The position numbers and the translations under genes were made by a program. The notes under the pieces are model-generated. The model ran no database searches. It had not been told where the DNA came from and saw nothing but the letters and a program-made list of their open reading frames with translations. 64,000 nt of DNA. Origin: an uncultured Paraprevotella sp. (GTDB taxonomy: Bacteria > Bacteroidota > Bacteroidia > Bacteroidales > Bacteroidaceae). The stretch is from contig CALULT010000008.1 of the NCBI GenBank assembly GCA_944321565.1, positions 1-64,000 on the forward strand, read 5' to 3'. Of the stretch, positions 34,987 through 43,054 are shown piece by piece; position 1 is the stretch's first letter; every line of letters starts with the position of its first letter.

Positions 34987-36096
34987 ATGAAACATAACAT
35001 ATTTTTGCTGGCTGCGGCACTCGCTTTTGCCGTAACAGCCCATGCACAAGAAGGAACACAGCGCAAGTGGTGGCAGGACATCAAGCAAAGCACCACATTC
35101 GGCGGATACGTCATCGGAAAGGCGGCATTCAACGACCAGGACTTGGACGCGAAGAACGAATCGCATTCCACGTTCGACATCCGGCTCATCCGGGCATACG
35201 TGAACGGCAAAGTGTGGGATTTCAAGTATGGACTGCAAATGGAAATGAACGGCGTGGCCGGCGGCAGCTCAGAGAAAGGGCCGCGCGTGGTGGACGCTTG
35301 GGCCGAATGGTGCAAGTTCGACTTCCTCTCCGTCAAGTTCGGGCAGTTCAAGCGCGGCTTCACCTTCGAAAATCCCATGAACCCATGGGACATCGGTTTC
35401 GGTGCCTATTCACAGGCCACGGACAAACTGGCGGGCATGAACGACCGAACAGGCGAACATGCCTCTAACGGCCGCGACCTCGGCCTGCAAATCCAAGGCG
35501 ACCTCTTCAAATCAAAGAAAGACGGCCATGCCTTCCTGCACTACCAAGTGGGAGCATATAACGGGCAAGGCATCAACCACGCCGACCGGAACGACAACAA
35601 GGACATCATCGGCGGCCTGTGGGTGTCGCCTGTAAAGGACTTGTGCATCGGCGCGTTCGGATGGACAGGCAAATACAGCAAGGATGTAAACGGGCGGAAA
35701 GTCACCGTGAACCGCAACCGCATGGCTTTCGGCCTGAAATATGAGTCGCGCTGGACCGTGCGCGGCGAATACGTGACCAGCCAGGGACACAAGATTTCCG
35801 ACTATCAAGTGGCAGACGACGGCACGACGACTGTCACGGGGCGCGACAAGGCCGACGGATGGTATGCCACGGTGGGTGCTCCCGTCACTTCACATTGCAA
35901 GATTTATGGAAAATGGGATGTGTACCGCGACCGCAAGGACCACGCCTCGCAGAAAAGCCTCTATCAAGTGGCCGTGAACTACTATTTCTGCAAGAACCTG
36001 AAACTGCAAGGGCTTTATGCGTTCGTGGAAGACAACGCCTACGGTGGCGACCAGCACTATAATACCGGTGAAATCCAGTTGTATTGGCGTTTTTAA
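34987..36096 (+). CDS. OprP-type outer-membrane porin
   Basis: The 369-residue protein has a signal peptide (MKHNIFLLAAALAFAVTAHA) and the phosphate-selective porin O/P pattern of antiparallel beta strands: STTFGGYVIGKAAFNDQD, STFDIRLIRAYVNGKVWDFK, FDFLSVKFGQFKRGFTFENP. It ends in GEIQLYWRF with the terminal Phe typical of outer-membrane barrels. It forms a channel for anions or small solutes; specificity is unknown. It is a single gene under the promoter at 34959-34966. Confidence 0.9.
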   Translation: MKHNIFLLAAALAFAVTAHAQEGTQRKWWQDIKQSTTFGGYVIGKAAFNDQDLDAKNESHSTFDIRLIRAYVNGKVWDFKYGLQMEMNGVAGGSSEKGPRVVDAWAEWCKFDFLSVKFGQFKRGFTFENPMNPWDIGFGAYSQATDKLAGMNDRTGEHASNGRDLGLQIQGDLFKSKKDGHAFLHYQVGAYNGQGINHADRNDNKDIIGGLWVSPVKDLCIGAFGWTGKYSKDVNGRKVTVNRNRMAFGLKYESRWTVRGEYVTSQGHKISDYQVADDGTTTVTGRDKADGWYATVGAPVTSHCKIYGKWDVYRDRKDHASQKSLYQVAVNYYFCKNLKLQGLYAFVEDNAYGGDQHYNTGEIQLYWRF

Positions 36097-36128
36097 CGCA
36101 TTTATGCCTGTCCTACGCCGGAAATCCC

Positions 36129-36136
36129 TATTTTTG
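36129..36136 (+). promoter_or_regulatory. -7 box of the S41 peptidase gene
   Basis: TATTTTTG fits TAnnTTTG and lies 20 bases before the ATG at 36157. Confidence 0.5.
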
Positions 36137-36156
36137 CACATAAAATCAGCACATCA

Positions 36157-37668
36157 ATGAAAAGGAATATATTCTTCTCCGGTTTAATTGTTGCCATGGC
36201 TATGCTCTTACCGTCATGCGGCGAAGACCGGACATACGAATTTTTAGCCAAGACAGAAAACAACTATTGGATTGAAAGCCAAATGAGGGACATCTATCTC
36301 TACTATCAGGATGTTCCCACATTGGAAAGTGAAGAATATTTCAGTCCCTCGGAAGAATTCTTCTCCAAAATGTTATCCTCGCAAGACAAATATTCCTACA
36401 TTGAAATGCCCGAAGAAGCCGTCACCCGGAACAACATCCAAGATGTGACATACGGGTTTGACTTCGTGCTCGTGAGCGACCCCACACAAATGACGTCGCA
36501 ACAATCGGCACGGGTGTTGCAGGTGCTCCCCAACTCGCCTGCCGACATGGCCGGGCTGAAACGTGGCGACTATATCGTGCAAGTCAATGGCGAAAATGTG
36601 AACAGCAACAACACGGCCTTGCTGCAAAGCGGAGGCGAGGTGACGCTCTGTGTCGTTCCCTTGACCCGCGACGAAGAAACTGGCAGCATGGTTTGGACGG
36701 AAGACACACTCGAATTGCATCTCGCATCCGCCATGGCCATGGAGAACAATCCTTTCTATCTCTACAAAGTGATTGACCATGGCGGCACCAAAGTGGGCTA
36801 CCTGGTGTATAACGAGTTTGAAACCGGCCCCAACAACAGTGATTTGAGCTACATGGAACAGATGCTGCGAATCTTCTATGAATTCAAGTTACAGGGAGTG
36901 ACGGAATTTGTGCTGGACTTGCGCTATAACCAAGGGGGAATGGTGAGTTGCGCACAAATGCTGGCCACACTGTTGGCACCTGCCAACTGCCTGGGGCAAG
37001 AGTTTGCCCACTTTGTCTTCAATGACAAGCGGCAAGATTTAAACTACACCTTAAACCTCCAGCCGGAATACGCCGTGTTCAACCTGAATCTGAACCGGCT
37101 CTTTATCATTTCCGGGCAATACACCGCGTCGGCATCCGAAATGATAATCAACGGGCTCCGTCCCTACATGATCGTGAACCTGCTAGGCACACGAACCATC
37201 GGGAAGAACGTGGCCATGACGCAAATCGACAGCCCGTATGGTTTCACCATCTATCCGGTGACGGCCACCGTATATAATAAGAATGGGGAATCAGACTATT
37301 CCGGAGGCTTCGCACCCGAATATGTCATCTCCGAATTGAATTATTATCCGTGGGGCGAGCTCGGGGATGAGAACGAACTGTTGTTAAGAAACGCCCTGCA
37401 ATGGATGGATGGCAGCATTCCGGCCGATGCGGAAAATGTGACTGAAGACGCACCGGAAGAAACGCCGCCAGCAGAAGGAGAAACAGGCGAAGAAGAGAAT
37501 CCGGAAACGGAAGAAGGAGAAAGCACCGAAACGGAAGAGGGAACGGAAACGGGAAACACACCCAAAACCATATATCGCCTGAAAGGACAGCCATCGACCG
37601 GCTATTCCTCCCTCACCCGGCGGAACTTTCCGGCTGCAATCCTCCAACCCATAAGTCCAACCTATTAA
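36157..37668 (+). CDS. S41 family (C-terminal processing) peptidase, lipoprotein
   Basis: The 503-residue protein has a lipoprotein signal (IVAMAMLLPSC), a helical N-terminal region, a PDZ domain (about 105-165: ARVLQVLPNSPADMAGLKRG, DYIVQVNGENV) and an S41 domain (about 200-425: VGYLVYNEF, FVLDLRYNQGGMVSCAQMLA). The candidate nucleophile is the serine of SGQYTASASEMIINGL, with the lysine of GTRTIGKNVAMTQID. After about residue 435 comes an acidic Glu/Thr/Pro tail (EETPPAEGETGEEENPETEE), an unusual low-complexity extension before a basic C-terminus. It would process or degrade envelope proteins. The B3/4 gene follows after 14 bases. Confidence 0.92.
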   Translation: MKRNIFFSGLIVAMAMLLPSCGEDRTYEFLAKTENNYWIESQMRDIYLYYQDVPTLESEEYFSPSEEFFSKMLSSQDKYSYIEMPEEAVTRNNIQDVTYGFDFVLVSDPTQMTSQQSARVLQVLPNSPADMAGLKRGDYIVQVNGENVNSNNTALLQSGGEVTLCVVPLTRDEETGSMVWTEDTLELHLASAMAMENNPFYLYKVIDHGGTKVGYLVYNEFETGPNNSDLSYMEQMLRIFYEFKLQGVTEFVLDLRYNQGGMVSCAQMLATLLAPANCLGQEFAHFVFNDKRQDLNYTLNLQPEYAVFNLNLNRLFIISGQYTASASEMIINGLRPYMIVNLLGTRTIGKNVAMTQIDSPYGFTIYPVTATVYNKNGESDYSGGFAPEYVISELNYYPWGELGDENELLLRNALQWMDGSIPADAENVTEDAPEETPPAEGETGEEENPETEEGESTETEEGTETGNTPKTIYRLKGQPSTGYSSLTRRNFPAAILQPISPTY

Positions 37669-37682
37669 TATAGCCAAGCGAG

Positions 37683-38348
37683 ATGATTGAGATACGAGTA
37701 TCGGAAGAAATACGGGCTGTCTGTCCCGCGTTCGTGGGAGCGGCTTTGGAAGCCCGTTTCACCAACACGGCTTATTCCGCCCCGCTATGGGAGGAAATCA
37801 AGGCGTTCCAAACGGATTATTGCCGGAAATACACCACGGACTCCCTGAAAGAGATGCCGGCCATCCAGGCCACCCGTGCCGTGTACAAGCGATGCGGGAA
37901 AGACCCCAGCCGCTACCGCCCGGCAGCCGAAGCCCTCGTGCGCCGCATGCTGAAGGGGCACGACCTCTACCAGATAGACACCGCCGTGGACCTCATCAAC
38001 CTGGCCTCCATCGCCTATGGTTACTCCATCGGCGGATTCGATGCCGACAAGATTTCGGGCGACGCGCTGGTCTTGGGCATCGGGCGGGCAGGCGAACCCT
38101 ACGAAGGCATCGGGCGCGGCCCGCTCAACATCGAAGGCCTTCCCGTCTATCGCGACCGTGACGGCGGCATCGGCACCCCTACCAGTGACCATGAACGCAC
38201 CAAGCTCGGCCTCTCCTCCACCCGTTTGCTGGCTTTGGTCAACGGCTACGACGGCAACCGCAGCCAAGTGCTGGCCTGCGCGGAGTTCATGCAACAGTTA
38301 CTTCAGAAATACGCCGGATCGGATGGCGGCTCCATTCAAGTCTTTTAA
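37683..38348 (+). CDS. B3/4 domain protein (PheRS beta-like tRNA-editing fold)
   Basis: The 221-residue protein is a stand-alone B3/B4 domain like that of phenylalanyl-tRNA synthetase beta: IRAVCPAFVGAALEARFTNT, LKEMPAIQATRAVYKRCGKD, SRYRPAAEALVRRMLKGHDL, YQIDTAVDLINLASIAYGYS, IGGFDADKI and LGLSSTRLLALVNGYDGNRS. Such proteins are thought to bind aminoacyl-tRNA or edit mischarged tRNA; direct evidence is limited. It follows the S41 gene closely and is ended by a strong hairpin. Confidence 0.88.
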   Translation: MIEIRVSEEIRAVCPAFVGAALEARFTNTAYSAPLWEEIKAFQTDYCRKYTTDSLKEMPAIQATRAVYKRCGKDPSRYRPAAEALVRRMLKGHDLYQIDTAVDLINLASIAYGYSIGGFDADKISGDALVLGIGRAGEPYEGIGRGPLNIEGLPVYRDRDGGIGTPTSDHERTKLGLSSTRLLALVNGYDGNRSQVLACAEFMQQLLQKYAGSDGGSIQVF

Positions 38349-38364
38349 AAACATAAAAGCCTAG

Positions 38365-38395
38365 ACACACGGCATGTAGCTTACATGCCGTGTGT
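38365..38395. terminator. strong hairpin between convergent genes
   Basis: ACACACGGCATGTA (38365-38378) and TACATGCCGTGTGT (38382-38395) form a perfect 14-bp stem with a 3-base loop. It lies between the B3/4 gene and the convergent SH3-domain gene and could serve both directions, though the T-run is missing. Confidence 0.65.
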
Positions 38396-38427
38396 ACAGA
38401 TACAACTTCCACAAAGAAGGATGACTT

Positions 38428-39705
38428 TCAATAATAAAAAATCTTTTGCTTTTCCTCAAAAAACAAGTTACCGTCCACATACACCTTACGCTCCGTCCAA
38501 TTGCCGTGAAGGTCGGTTTTCACATCCCGTATCTCGGCATCGTCATAAATCCAGCTCTCGCCCCCGTAATCCAAACTGAGCTCCATTGCTACCGGAAGAT
38601 ACGGATTTTCCCCGTAACGATAAGTCACATGATAACCGTTACAGTCTGCGAAACCCACAAACGGAGGCGTGTTGCCCTCATACCTAATGCCGAAAGGGAC
38701 TCCGTTCATGTTCAATGCGTAATCCCACTTGATTATGCCTCCACCATACTGTCCGGCATCATAACGCCCACTATAGCTTATGCCGAAAAATCCTGCCTCA
38801 CGCGTGTAAGCGGCACAAAATGCCTGGCCGTGGCGTTTGCCTTCCACCCTGACACTGTCGGCCCCGGACGTAAACACATAATGTCCCATCGGTTTCAAGT
38901 CGGCATCCACTTCCTCATAAGCCTTCAGGAACCCGTCGGACGAGAAATAGAACGCTTTGAACAAATCGCGGAGCGGATGGTTGCCTCCAGTCTCTTGGTC
39001 GAGCGATTTCAAGACCTCTCCGGAATACGTCCGGGCATACCTCACCTCCTTCACTTTCCCTTTAAGCAAGAAGAGGTCACGTTCGGATATGGGCACATCC
39101 TTTTGTCCCGCGCCCTCTTGCAGTTCGAGCACACGGTCGCCCGCCCTCAGTTTGTTATCTTCTGCCACGACAAAGTCATACGGCTTCTCCAACAAAGACT
39201 CTTTTCCCATTTGCGCCGCCAAAGGTTTGTCCGCATCATATGGATAAAGGTAATGGGTGAAATGAATGCCATGCAGGTGCGGAGTCCCCACATACACATG
39301 GCTCATCCTCCCTCTCAAGCCACTCTCCTCGTCCGGTTCCAAAAAGTCCGTAAGTTGCAACACCACATAGCCTTCTTTTTCCGACAAGGTAGCAATGGTA
39401 TAAGACACCGGGGACTGCGCTTCCCCCATATAATCCCCCAGCAAGGCACGCGAAAAGTAGCCCGGCTTGACCTTACGAAGGAACTTGCCGGACACGGAAC
39501 CAGCCACGGACGGAATACGGAAATTCACCCAGCCGTTGCCTGCATCCCACCCCGTAAAGCTGTTTACGGAACTTACCTTGCCCACCACCTTTCCTGTGAC
39601 CGGCTGGCTGCGCACATTGACATTCTCTCCGGTCACCACATAGTAATCTTGCGCCTGAAGCGCGACTGCGGAACAAAAAGCCGCCAACAAAAAAATCTTT
39701 CTCAT
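38428..39705 (-). CDS. secreted SH3-like domain protein of unknown function
   Basis: This 425-residue protein has a signal peptide (MRKIFLLAAFCSAVALQA) and an N-terminal bacterial SH3 domain (about 20-80: YYVVTGENVNVRSQPVTGKV, VGKVSSVNSF). The remainder (about 85-425) is beta-rich with no domain I recognise; repeated tyrosine-rich strands such as RYDAGQYGGGIIKWDYALNM occur. SH3b domains usually bind cell-wall peptides or target envelope enzymes. ATG 39705 or the adjacent 39708 could be the start. It is convergent with the B3/4 gene and divergent from the next secreted gene. Confidence 0.78.
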   Translation of the reverse strand: MRKIFLLAAFCSAVALQAQDYYVVTGENVNVRSQPVTGKVVGKVSSVNSFTGWDAGNGWVNFRIPSVAGSVSGKFLRKVKPGYFSRALLGDYMGEAQSPVSYTIATLSEKEGYVVLQLTDFLEPDEESGLRGRMSHVYVGTPHLHGIHFTHYLYPYDADKPLAAQMGKESLLEKPYDFVVAEDNKLRAGDRVLELQEGAGQKDVPISERDLFLLKGKVKEVRYARTYSGEVLKSLDQETGGNHPLRDLFKAFYFSSDGFLKAYEEVDADLKPMGHYVFTSGADSVRVEGKRHGQAFCAAYTREAGFFGISYSGRYDAGQYGGGIIKWDYALNMNGVPFGIRYEGNTPPFVGFADCNGYHVTYRYGENPYLPVAMELSLDYGGESWIYDDAEIRDVKTDLHGNWTERKVYVDGNLFFEEKQKIFYY

Positions 39706-39919
39706 CATAATGCCATAGTATTAAAATCCATATTTCCCAACCTACAACGGCCTTTCATCCCCCATCGAACAATCAGGAAGGGAAGCAACACCGATACCCT
39801 TGCCATGAAACGGCCGATAAATCCATAAACAGGCAGAGCCAAAAACAAAATTAATGTTTTTTCAAACATATTCAAAGAAATACAGACGACTTTCTCGCCG
39901 TTCCTTCTTATTATATCCC

Positions 39920-39927
39920 TACCTTTG
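39920..39927 (+). promoter_or_regulatory. -7 box of the secreted protein/transglutaminase pair
   Basis: TACCTTTG matches the consensus and lies 25 bases before the ATG at 39953; it excludes the in-frame start at 39854. Confidence 0.55.
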
Positions 39928-39952
39928 CATATCAATCAAACAGGTTCGTAAA

Positions 39953-40480
39953 ATGAGACTAGCAACGCTCCTACTGTTCTTCGGATTATTCCTGCAAGTC
40001 CAAGCACAAATGAAACAGCCCGACCCCACGGTGTTCATCTTCGTGGGCGATTCCGTATTCCCGATGAGGGAGGCCACGAGCCAGACCGAACTTAAAAAGG
40101 GATGGGACATCCAAGGCATCAACGTGGGACGGAAAATCCGCCGCTACTTCTCCGGCGCACATTCCCGCCAAACCACCGGCGCACAGCCTAAGTTCGCCAT
40201 CTATCCCACGACGCAGGCCCTGAACGACTATGCCCTCATACGCCTGCGGGAAAGGCGCGGGTTCCGCTACCTTCCCTCCGCGGAGTTGAAGGATTGCGAC
40301 TATACCCGCGTGGAACTGGGGCTTTTCAAAATGGAAAACCTTCCGAACCTGGGCTTCGCCGTCACGCCCGCCACCCCGCTCAAGCCCGGTGAATACATCC
40401 TGGTGGACTTGTCACAAAAGCCCGTCAACGAATACGGCGACTTCAAGGCATACGACTTCACGGTGGAGGAAAAACCATGA
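39953..40480 (+). CDS. secreted protein of unknown function, coupled to a transglutaminase-like gene
   Basis: The 175-residue protein has a signal peptide (MRLATLLLFFGLFLQVQAQ). The mature part contains DPTVFIFVGDSVFPMREATS, IYPTTQALNDYALIRLRERR and FKAYDFTVEE. I recognise no domain; the strand-rich C-terminal half (NLGFAVTPATPLKPGEYILV) looks beta-sandwich-like. Its last four bases overlap the transglutaminase start (ATGA), so the two are translationally coupled and probably act together in the periplasm. Confidence 0.72.
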   Translation: MRLATLLLFFGLFLQVQAQMKQPDPTVFIFVGDSVFPMREATSQTELKKGWDIQGINVGRKIRRYFSGAHSRQTTGAQPKFAIYPTTQALNDYALIRLRERRGFRYLPSAELKDCDYTRVELGLFKMENLPNLGFAVTPATPLKPGEYILVDLSQKPVNEYGDFKAYDFTVEEKP

Positions 40481-41358
40481 GAAAGCCACTCCTGCTCTTT
40501 TTATGCGTGTGGCTGTCATTGGCGGCATGGGCGCAAACTTCCCATTGGAACACCCGCGACTTCCGCTTGGTGACGAACTACGAGGTGAAATGCGACTCCG
40601 GTTGCACATTGCTCTATCTCCTGACCCTTGTCCCACGCAGCCATCCAGGCTTTCAGGACATTCAGAAAACCACATTCAGCATAAAGCCTTTCAGGGTATT
40701 TACGGAACGGAACACATGCTTTGCCGAATTCCGCATCAAAAACCCGCAACAAGCTTTCGACCTCACCGTCTTGACCGAAGGACGGCTCTACAACACCGAC
40801 TACGCTTCCAGGCGCAGCGCGCCCTCCATCCCGCAAGACAGTCTGACCGTCTTCTTGCAGTCCACGCCATTATGTGAATCCGACTCTCCGCAAATCCGGA
40901 ACATGGCCGCCCGAATCATGCAACGCGAGAAGTCCGACATCGGACGCATCCACGCCATTTGGGAAACAGTCCACGACATCCCTTTTGTCTATGGCCCGGT
41001 GAAAAGCGCGCTTGAAATCCTCAACTCCCAAGAAGGCTGCTGCACGGGGAAAACCAACCTTTTCATGGCTCTTTGCCGGGCCTGCGGCATCCCTGCACGG
41101 GAGTACTATGGAATTGCCTCAGGAGAAGCACACGCCTGGCCCGAAGCATACTTGGAAGGACGGGGATGGGTGAAATTCGAACCTACGCACTTCAATGAAA
41201 CGGACTATAAATCCATCAACGGCTGGCACGTCAGGCTTTCTGACGGACGTTTCGTACTTCTCGCGCTGGATACGAATTTCCGCTACCGCTTCGTGTCCAA
41301 AGGAGCCAAAGCCACAGTGAAGGAATCGTTCCGCTTTGACGTATTGCAAGAAGAATAA
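40477..41358 (+). CDS. secreted transglutaminase-like (cysteine protease fold) protein
   Basis: The 293-residue protein has a signal peptide (KPLLLFLCVWLSLAAWAQ), an N-terminal beta region (about 20-130) and a transglutaminase-like core (about 150-250). The catalytic triad appears as the Cys of EGCCTGKTNLFMALCRACGI, the His of GIASGEAHAWPEAYLEGRGW and the downstream acidic position in FEPTHF. Family members are proteases, amidases or cross-linking enzymes. It overlaps the upstream secreted gene by 4 bases. No strong terminator follows, although a 10-bp stem occurs at 41461-41499. Confidence 0.88.
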   Translation: MRKPLLLFLCVWLSLAAWAQTSHWNTRDFRLVTNYEVKCDSGCTLLYLLTLVPRSHPGFQDIQKTTFSIKPFRVFTERNTCFAEFRIKNPQQAFDLTVLTEGRLYNTDYASRRSAPSIPQDSLTVFLQSTPLCESDSPQIRNMAARIMQREKSDIGRIHAIWETVHDIPFVYGPVKSALEILNSQEGCCTGKTNLFMALCRACGIPAREYYGIASGEAHAWPEAYLEGRGWVKFEPTHFNETDYKSINGWHVRLSDGRFVLLALDTNFRYRFVSKGAKATVKESFRFDVLQEE

Positions 41359-41460
41359 GAAATTATGCCACATCGTAGGCTATAAAAATTGCAGGAAAAA
41401 AAGAAATGGACAGCCCCAACTTGCAGGGAAACTATCTCCGAAGGGGCGAAAGAGGCTTCA

Positions 41461-41499
41461 TCCACATGGCCATAACGGCCGTTCTGTTTGCCATGTGGA
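41461..41499. other. 10-bp stem-loop between transglutaminase and trp genes
   Basis: TCCACATGGC (41461-41470) pairs with GCCATGTGGA (41490-41499); the loop holds the palindrome AACGGCCGTT. It lacks a T-run, so terminator function is uncertain. The rest of the gap 41359-41587 has nothing recognised. Confidence 0.4.
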
Positions 41500-41587
41500 A
41501 TGAAGCATAAATGGGAAACCCCTCCGGCCATACGCGGATATTCAAATGCAGAATTCTGGCCCAACAAACAAAAAAACTGCGATTTTG

Positions 41588-41618
41588 TTTGCGGATTAAA
41601 AGATTCTCCATATATTTG
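41588..41618 (+). promoter_or_regulatory. tryptophan operon promoter
   Basis: TTTG at 41588-41591, exactly 19 bases of spacer and TATATTTG at 41611-41618 form a full Bacteroides -33/-7 promoter. The leader transcript would start near 41625 and run about 205 bases to trpB. Confidence 0.75.
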
Positions 41619-41652
41619 CAAGCGTAAACGGTAAACAAAAGACAAAAAGACA

Positions 41653-41712
41653 ATGTACTTGAACAAGAATACATATTGGTGGTGGCGCAACTCAAGACCG
41701 CAAAAGTCGTGA
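41653..41712 (+). CDS. trpL: trp operon leader peptide with three tandem Trp codons
   Basis: A 19-codon frame begins at ATG 41653 and reads MYLNKNTYWWWRNSRPQKS before TGA 41710-41712. Three consecutive TGG codons (41677-41685) are extremely unlikely by chance in a 60-base frame placed between a consensus trp promoter and a terminator before trpB. This is the hallmark of translation-coupled attenuation: ribosomes stall when charged tRNA-Trp is scarce. The stop codon lies within the proposed antiterminator strand 41706-41713, so a ribosome finishing the peptide would mask it. The peptide itself needs no function. Confidence 0.88.
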   Translation: MYLNKNTYWWWRNSRPQKS

Positions 41713-41757
41713 GGAGCAAGTCCCGTATGTGTATTCCATAAAGTAAAAGATAAACGC

Positions 41758-41794
41758 GGAGGCCTGTCGTACTTACGACGGGCCTCCTTTTTTT
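41758..41794 (+). terminator. trp attenuator (intrinsic terminator in the leader)
   Basis: GGAGGCCTGTCGT (41758-41770) and ACGACGGGCCTCC (41775-41787) form a 13-pair stem with one G-U pair and a 4-base loop, followed by seven T residues (41788-41794). It stands 36 bases before trpB, where a constitutive terminator would silence the operon. The alternative pairing GTCGTGAG (41706-41713) with CTTACGAC (41772-41779), 8 pairs with one G-U, would disrupt it. Confidence 0.88.
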
Positions 41795-41830
41795 ATGCCC
41801 ATAATCACAAACCATAAACATCTCAAAGCA

Positions 41831-43024
41831 ATGAAAACTTTTCACGTGAACCCGGAAGGGTATTATGGAAACTTCGGCGGAGCCTACGTGCCGGAGATTC
41901 TCTACAAGGCGGTGGAAGACCTGCGGAAGGCTTATCTGCCCATTCTCGAAAGCGAGTCGTTCCAAAAGGAGTTCCACGCGCTGCTGAAAGACTACGTGGG
42001 ACGGCCTTCGCCCCTCTACCTTGCCCGCCGCATGAGCGAGAAATACGGCTGCAGGCTCTACCTGAAGCGCGAAGACCTGAACCACACCGGAGCACACAAG
42101 ATCAACAACGCCCTCGGACAAATCCTCCTGGCACGGGCCATGGGCAAGAAACGCATCATCGCCGAAACGGGCGCGGGGCAGCACGGCGTGGCCGCCGCCA
42201 CCGTCTGCGCCCTGATGGACATGCCCTGCCGGGTCTATATGGGCGCGACGGACGTGAAGCGGCAACACGTCAACGTGGAACGCATGAAGATGCTGGGCGC
42301 GGAGGTTTATCCCGTGGAGAGCGGCAACAAGACGCTGAAGGATGCCACGAACGAGGCCATCCGCGACTGGTGTTGCCACCCGGCGGACACGTTCTACATC
42401 ATCGGCTCCACCGTGGGGCCGCATCCCTACCCCGATTTGGTGGCCCGCCTGCAAAGCGTCATCAGCCGCGAAATCAAGGAGCAGCTCCTGGAAAAGGAAG
42501 GCCGCGACTATCCCGACTACCTGATGGCGTGCGTGGGCGGAGGCTCGAACGCCGCCGGCACGATATACCACTACATTGACGACGAGCGGGTGGGCATCTT
42601 CCTCAGCGAAGCCGGAGGGCACGGCATCGACAGCGGCGAAACGGCGGCCACGATACACTGCGGCTCGCTGGGCATCATACACGGCAGCCGCACCCTCGTG
42701 ATGCAGGACGAGGACGGGCAGATCATCGAACCCTACTCCCTCTCGGCCGGACTCGACTATCCCGGCATCGGCCCGCTGCATGCCCACCTCGCCGCCACGC
42801 ACCGCGCCACGGTCATGGCCATCAACGACGACGAGGCTCTCCGCGCGGCTTTCGAGCTGACCCGGCTGGAAGGCATCATCCCCGCCCTGGAGTCGGCCCA
42901 TGCCCTCGGCATGCTGCCCAAGATGAAGTTCAAGCCCGACGACGTGGTGGTGCTCACCGTGAGCGGACGGGGCGACAAGGACTTGGACACCTACCTTGCC
43001 CACAAAGACGACGAAGGCATTTGA
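41831..43024 (+). CDS. trpB: tryptophan synthase beta subunit
   Basis: The 397-residue PLP enzyme condenses indole with serine. It shows the N-terminal [40 protein letters not shown], the PLP lysine K90 in [33 protein letters not shown], the phosphate-binding [11 protein letters not shown] and the C-terminal [10 protein letters not shown]. It is the canonical TrpB1 type that partners TrpA. ATG 41831 is chosen on homology; the in-frame ATG at 41795 abuts the attenuator T-run. It is the first structural gene of the operon, an order (B first, A last) usual in Bacteroides. Confidence 0.97.
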   Translation: MKTFHVNPEGYYGNFGGAYVPEILYKAVEDLRKAYLPILESESFQKEFHALLKDYVGRPSPLYLARRMSEKYGCRLYLKREDLNHTGAHKINNALGQILLARAMGKKRIIAETGAGQHGVAAATVCALMDMPCRVYMGATDVKRQHVNVERMKMLGAEVYPVESGNKTLKDATNEAIRDWCCHPADTFYIIGSTVGPHPYPDLVARLQSVISREIKEQLLEKEGRDYPDYLMACVGGGSNAAGTIYHYIDDERVGIFLSEAGGHGIDSGETAATIHCGSLGIIHGSRTLVMQDEDGQIIEPYSLSAGLDYPGIGPLHAHLAATHRATVMAINDDEALRAAFELTRLEGIIPALESAHALGMLPKMKFKPDDVVVLTVSGRGDKDLDTYLAHKDDEGI

Positions 43025-43054
43025 CAAACAATCCAACCTAAAAGACAAAACGAC

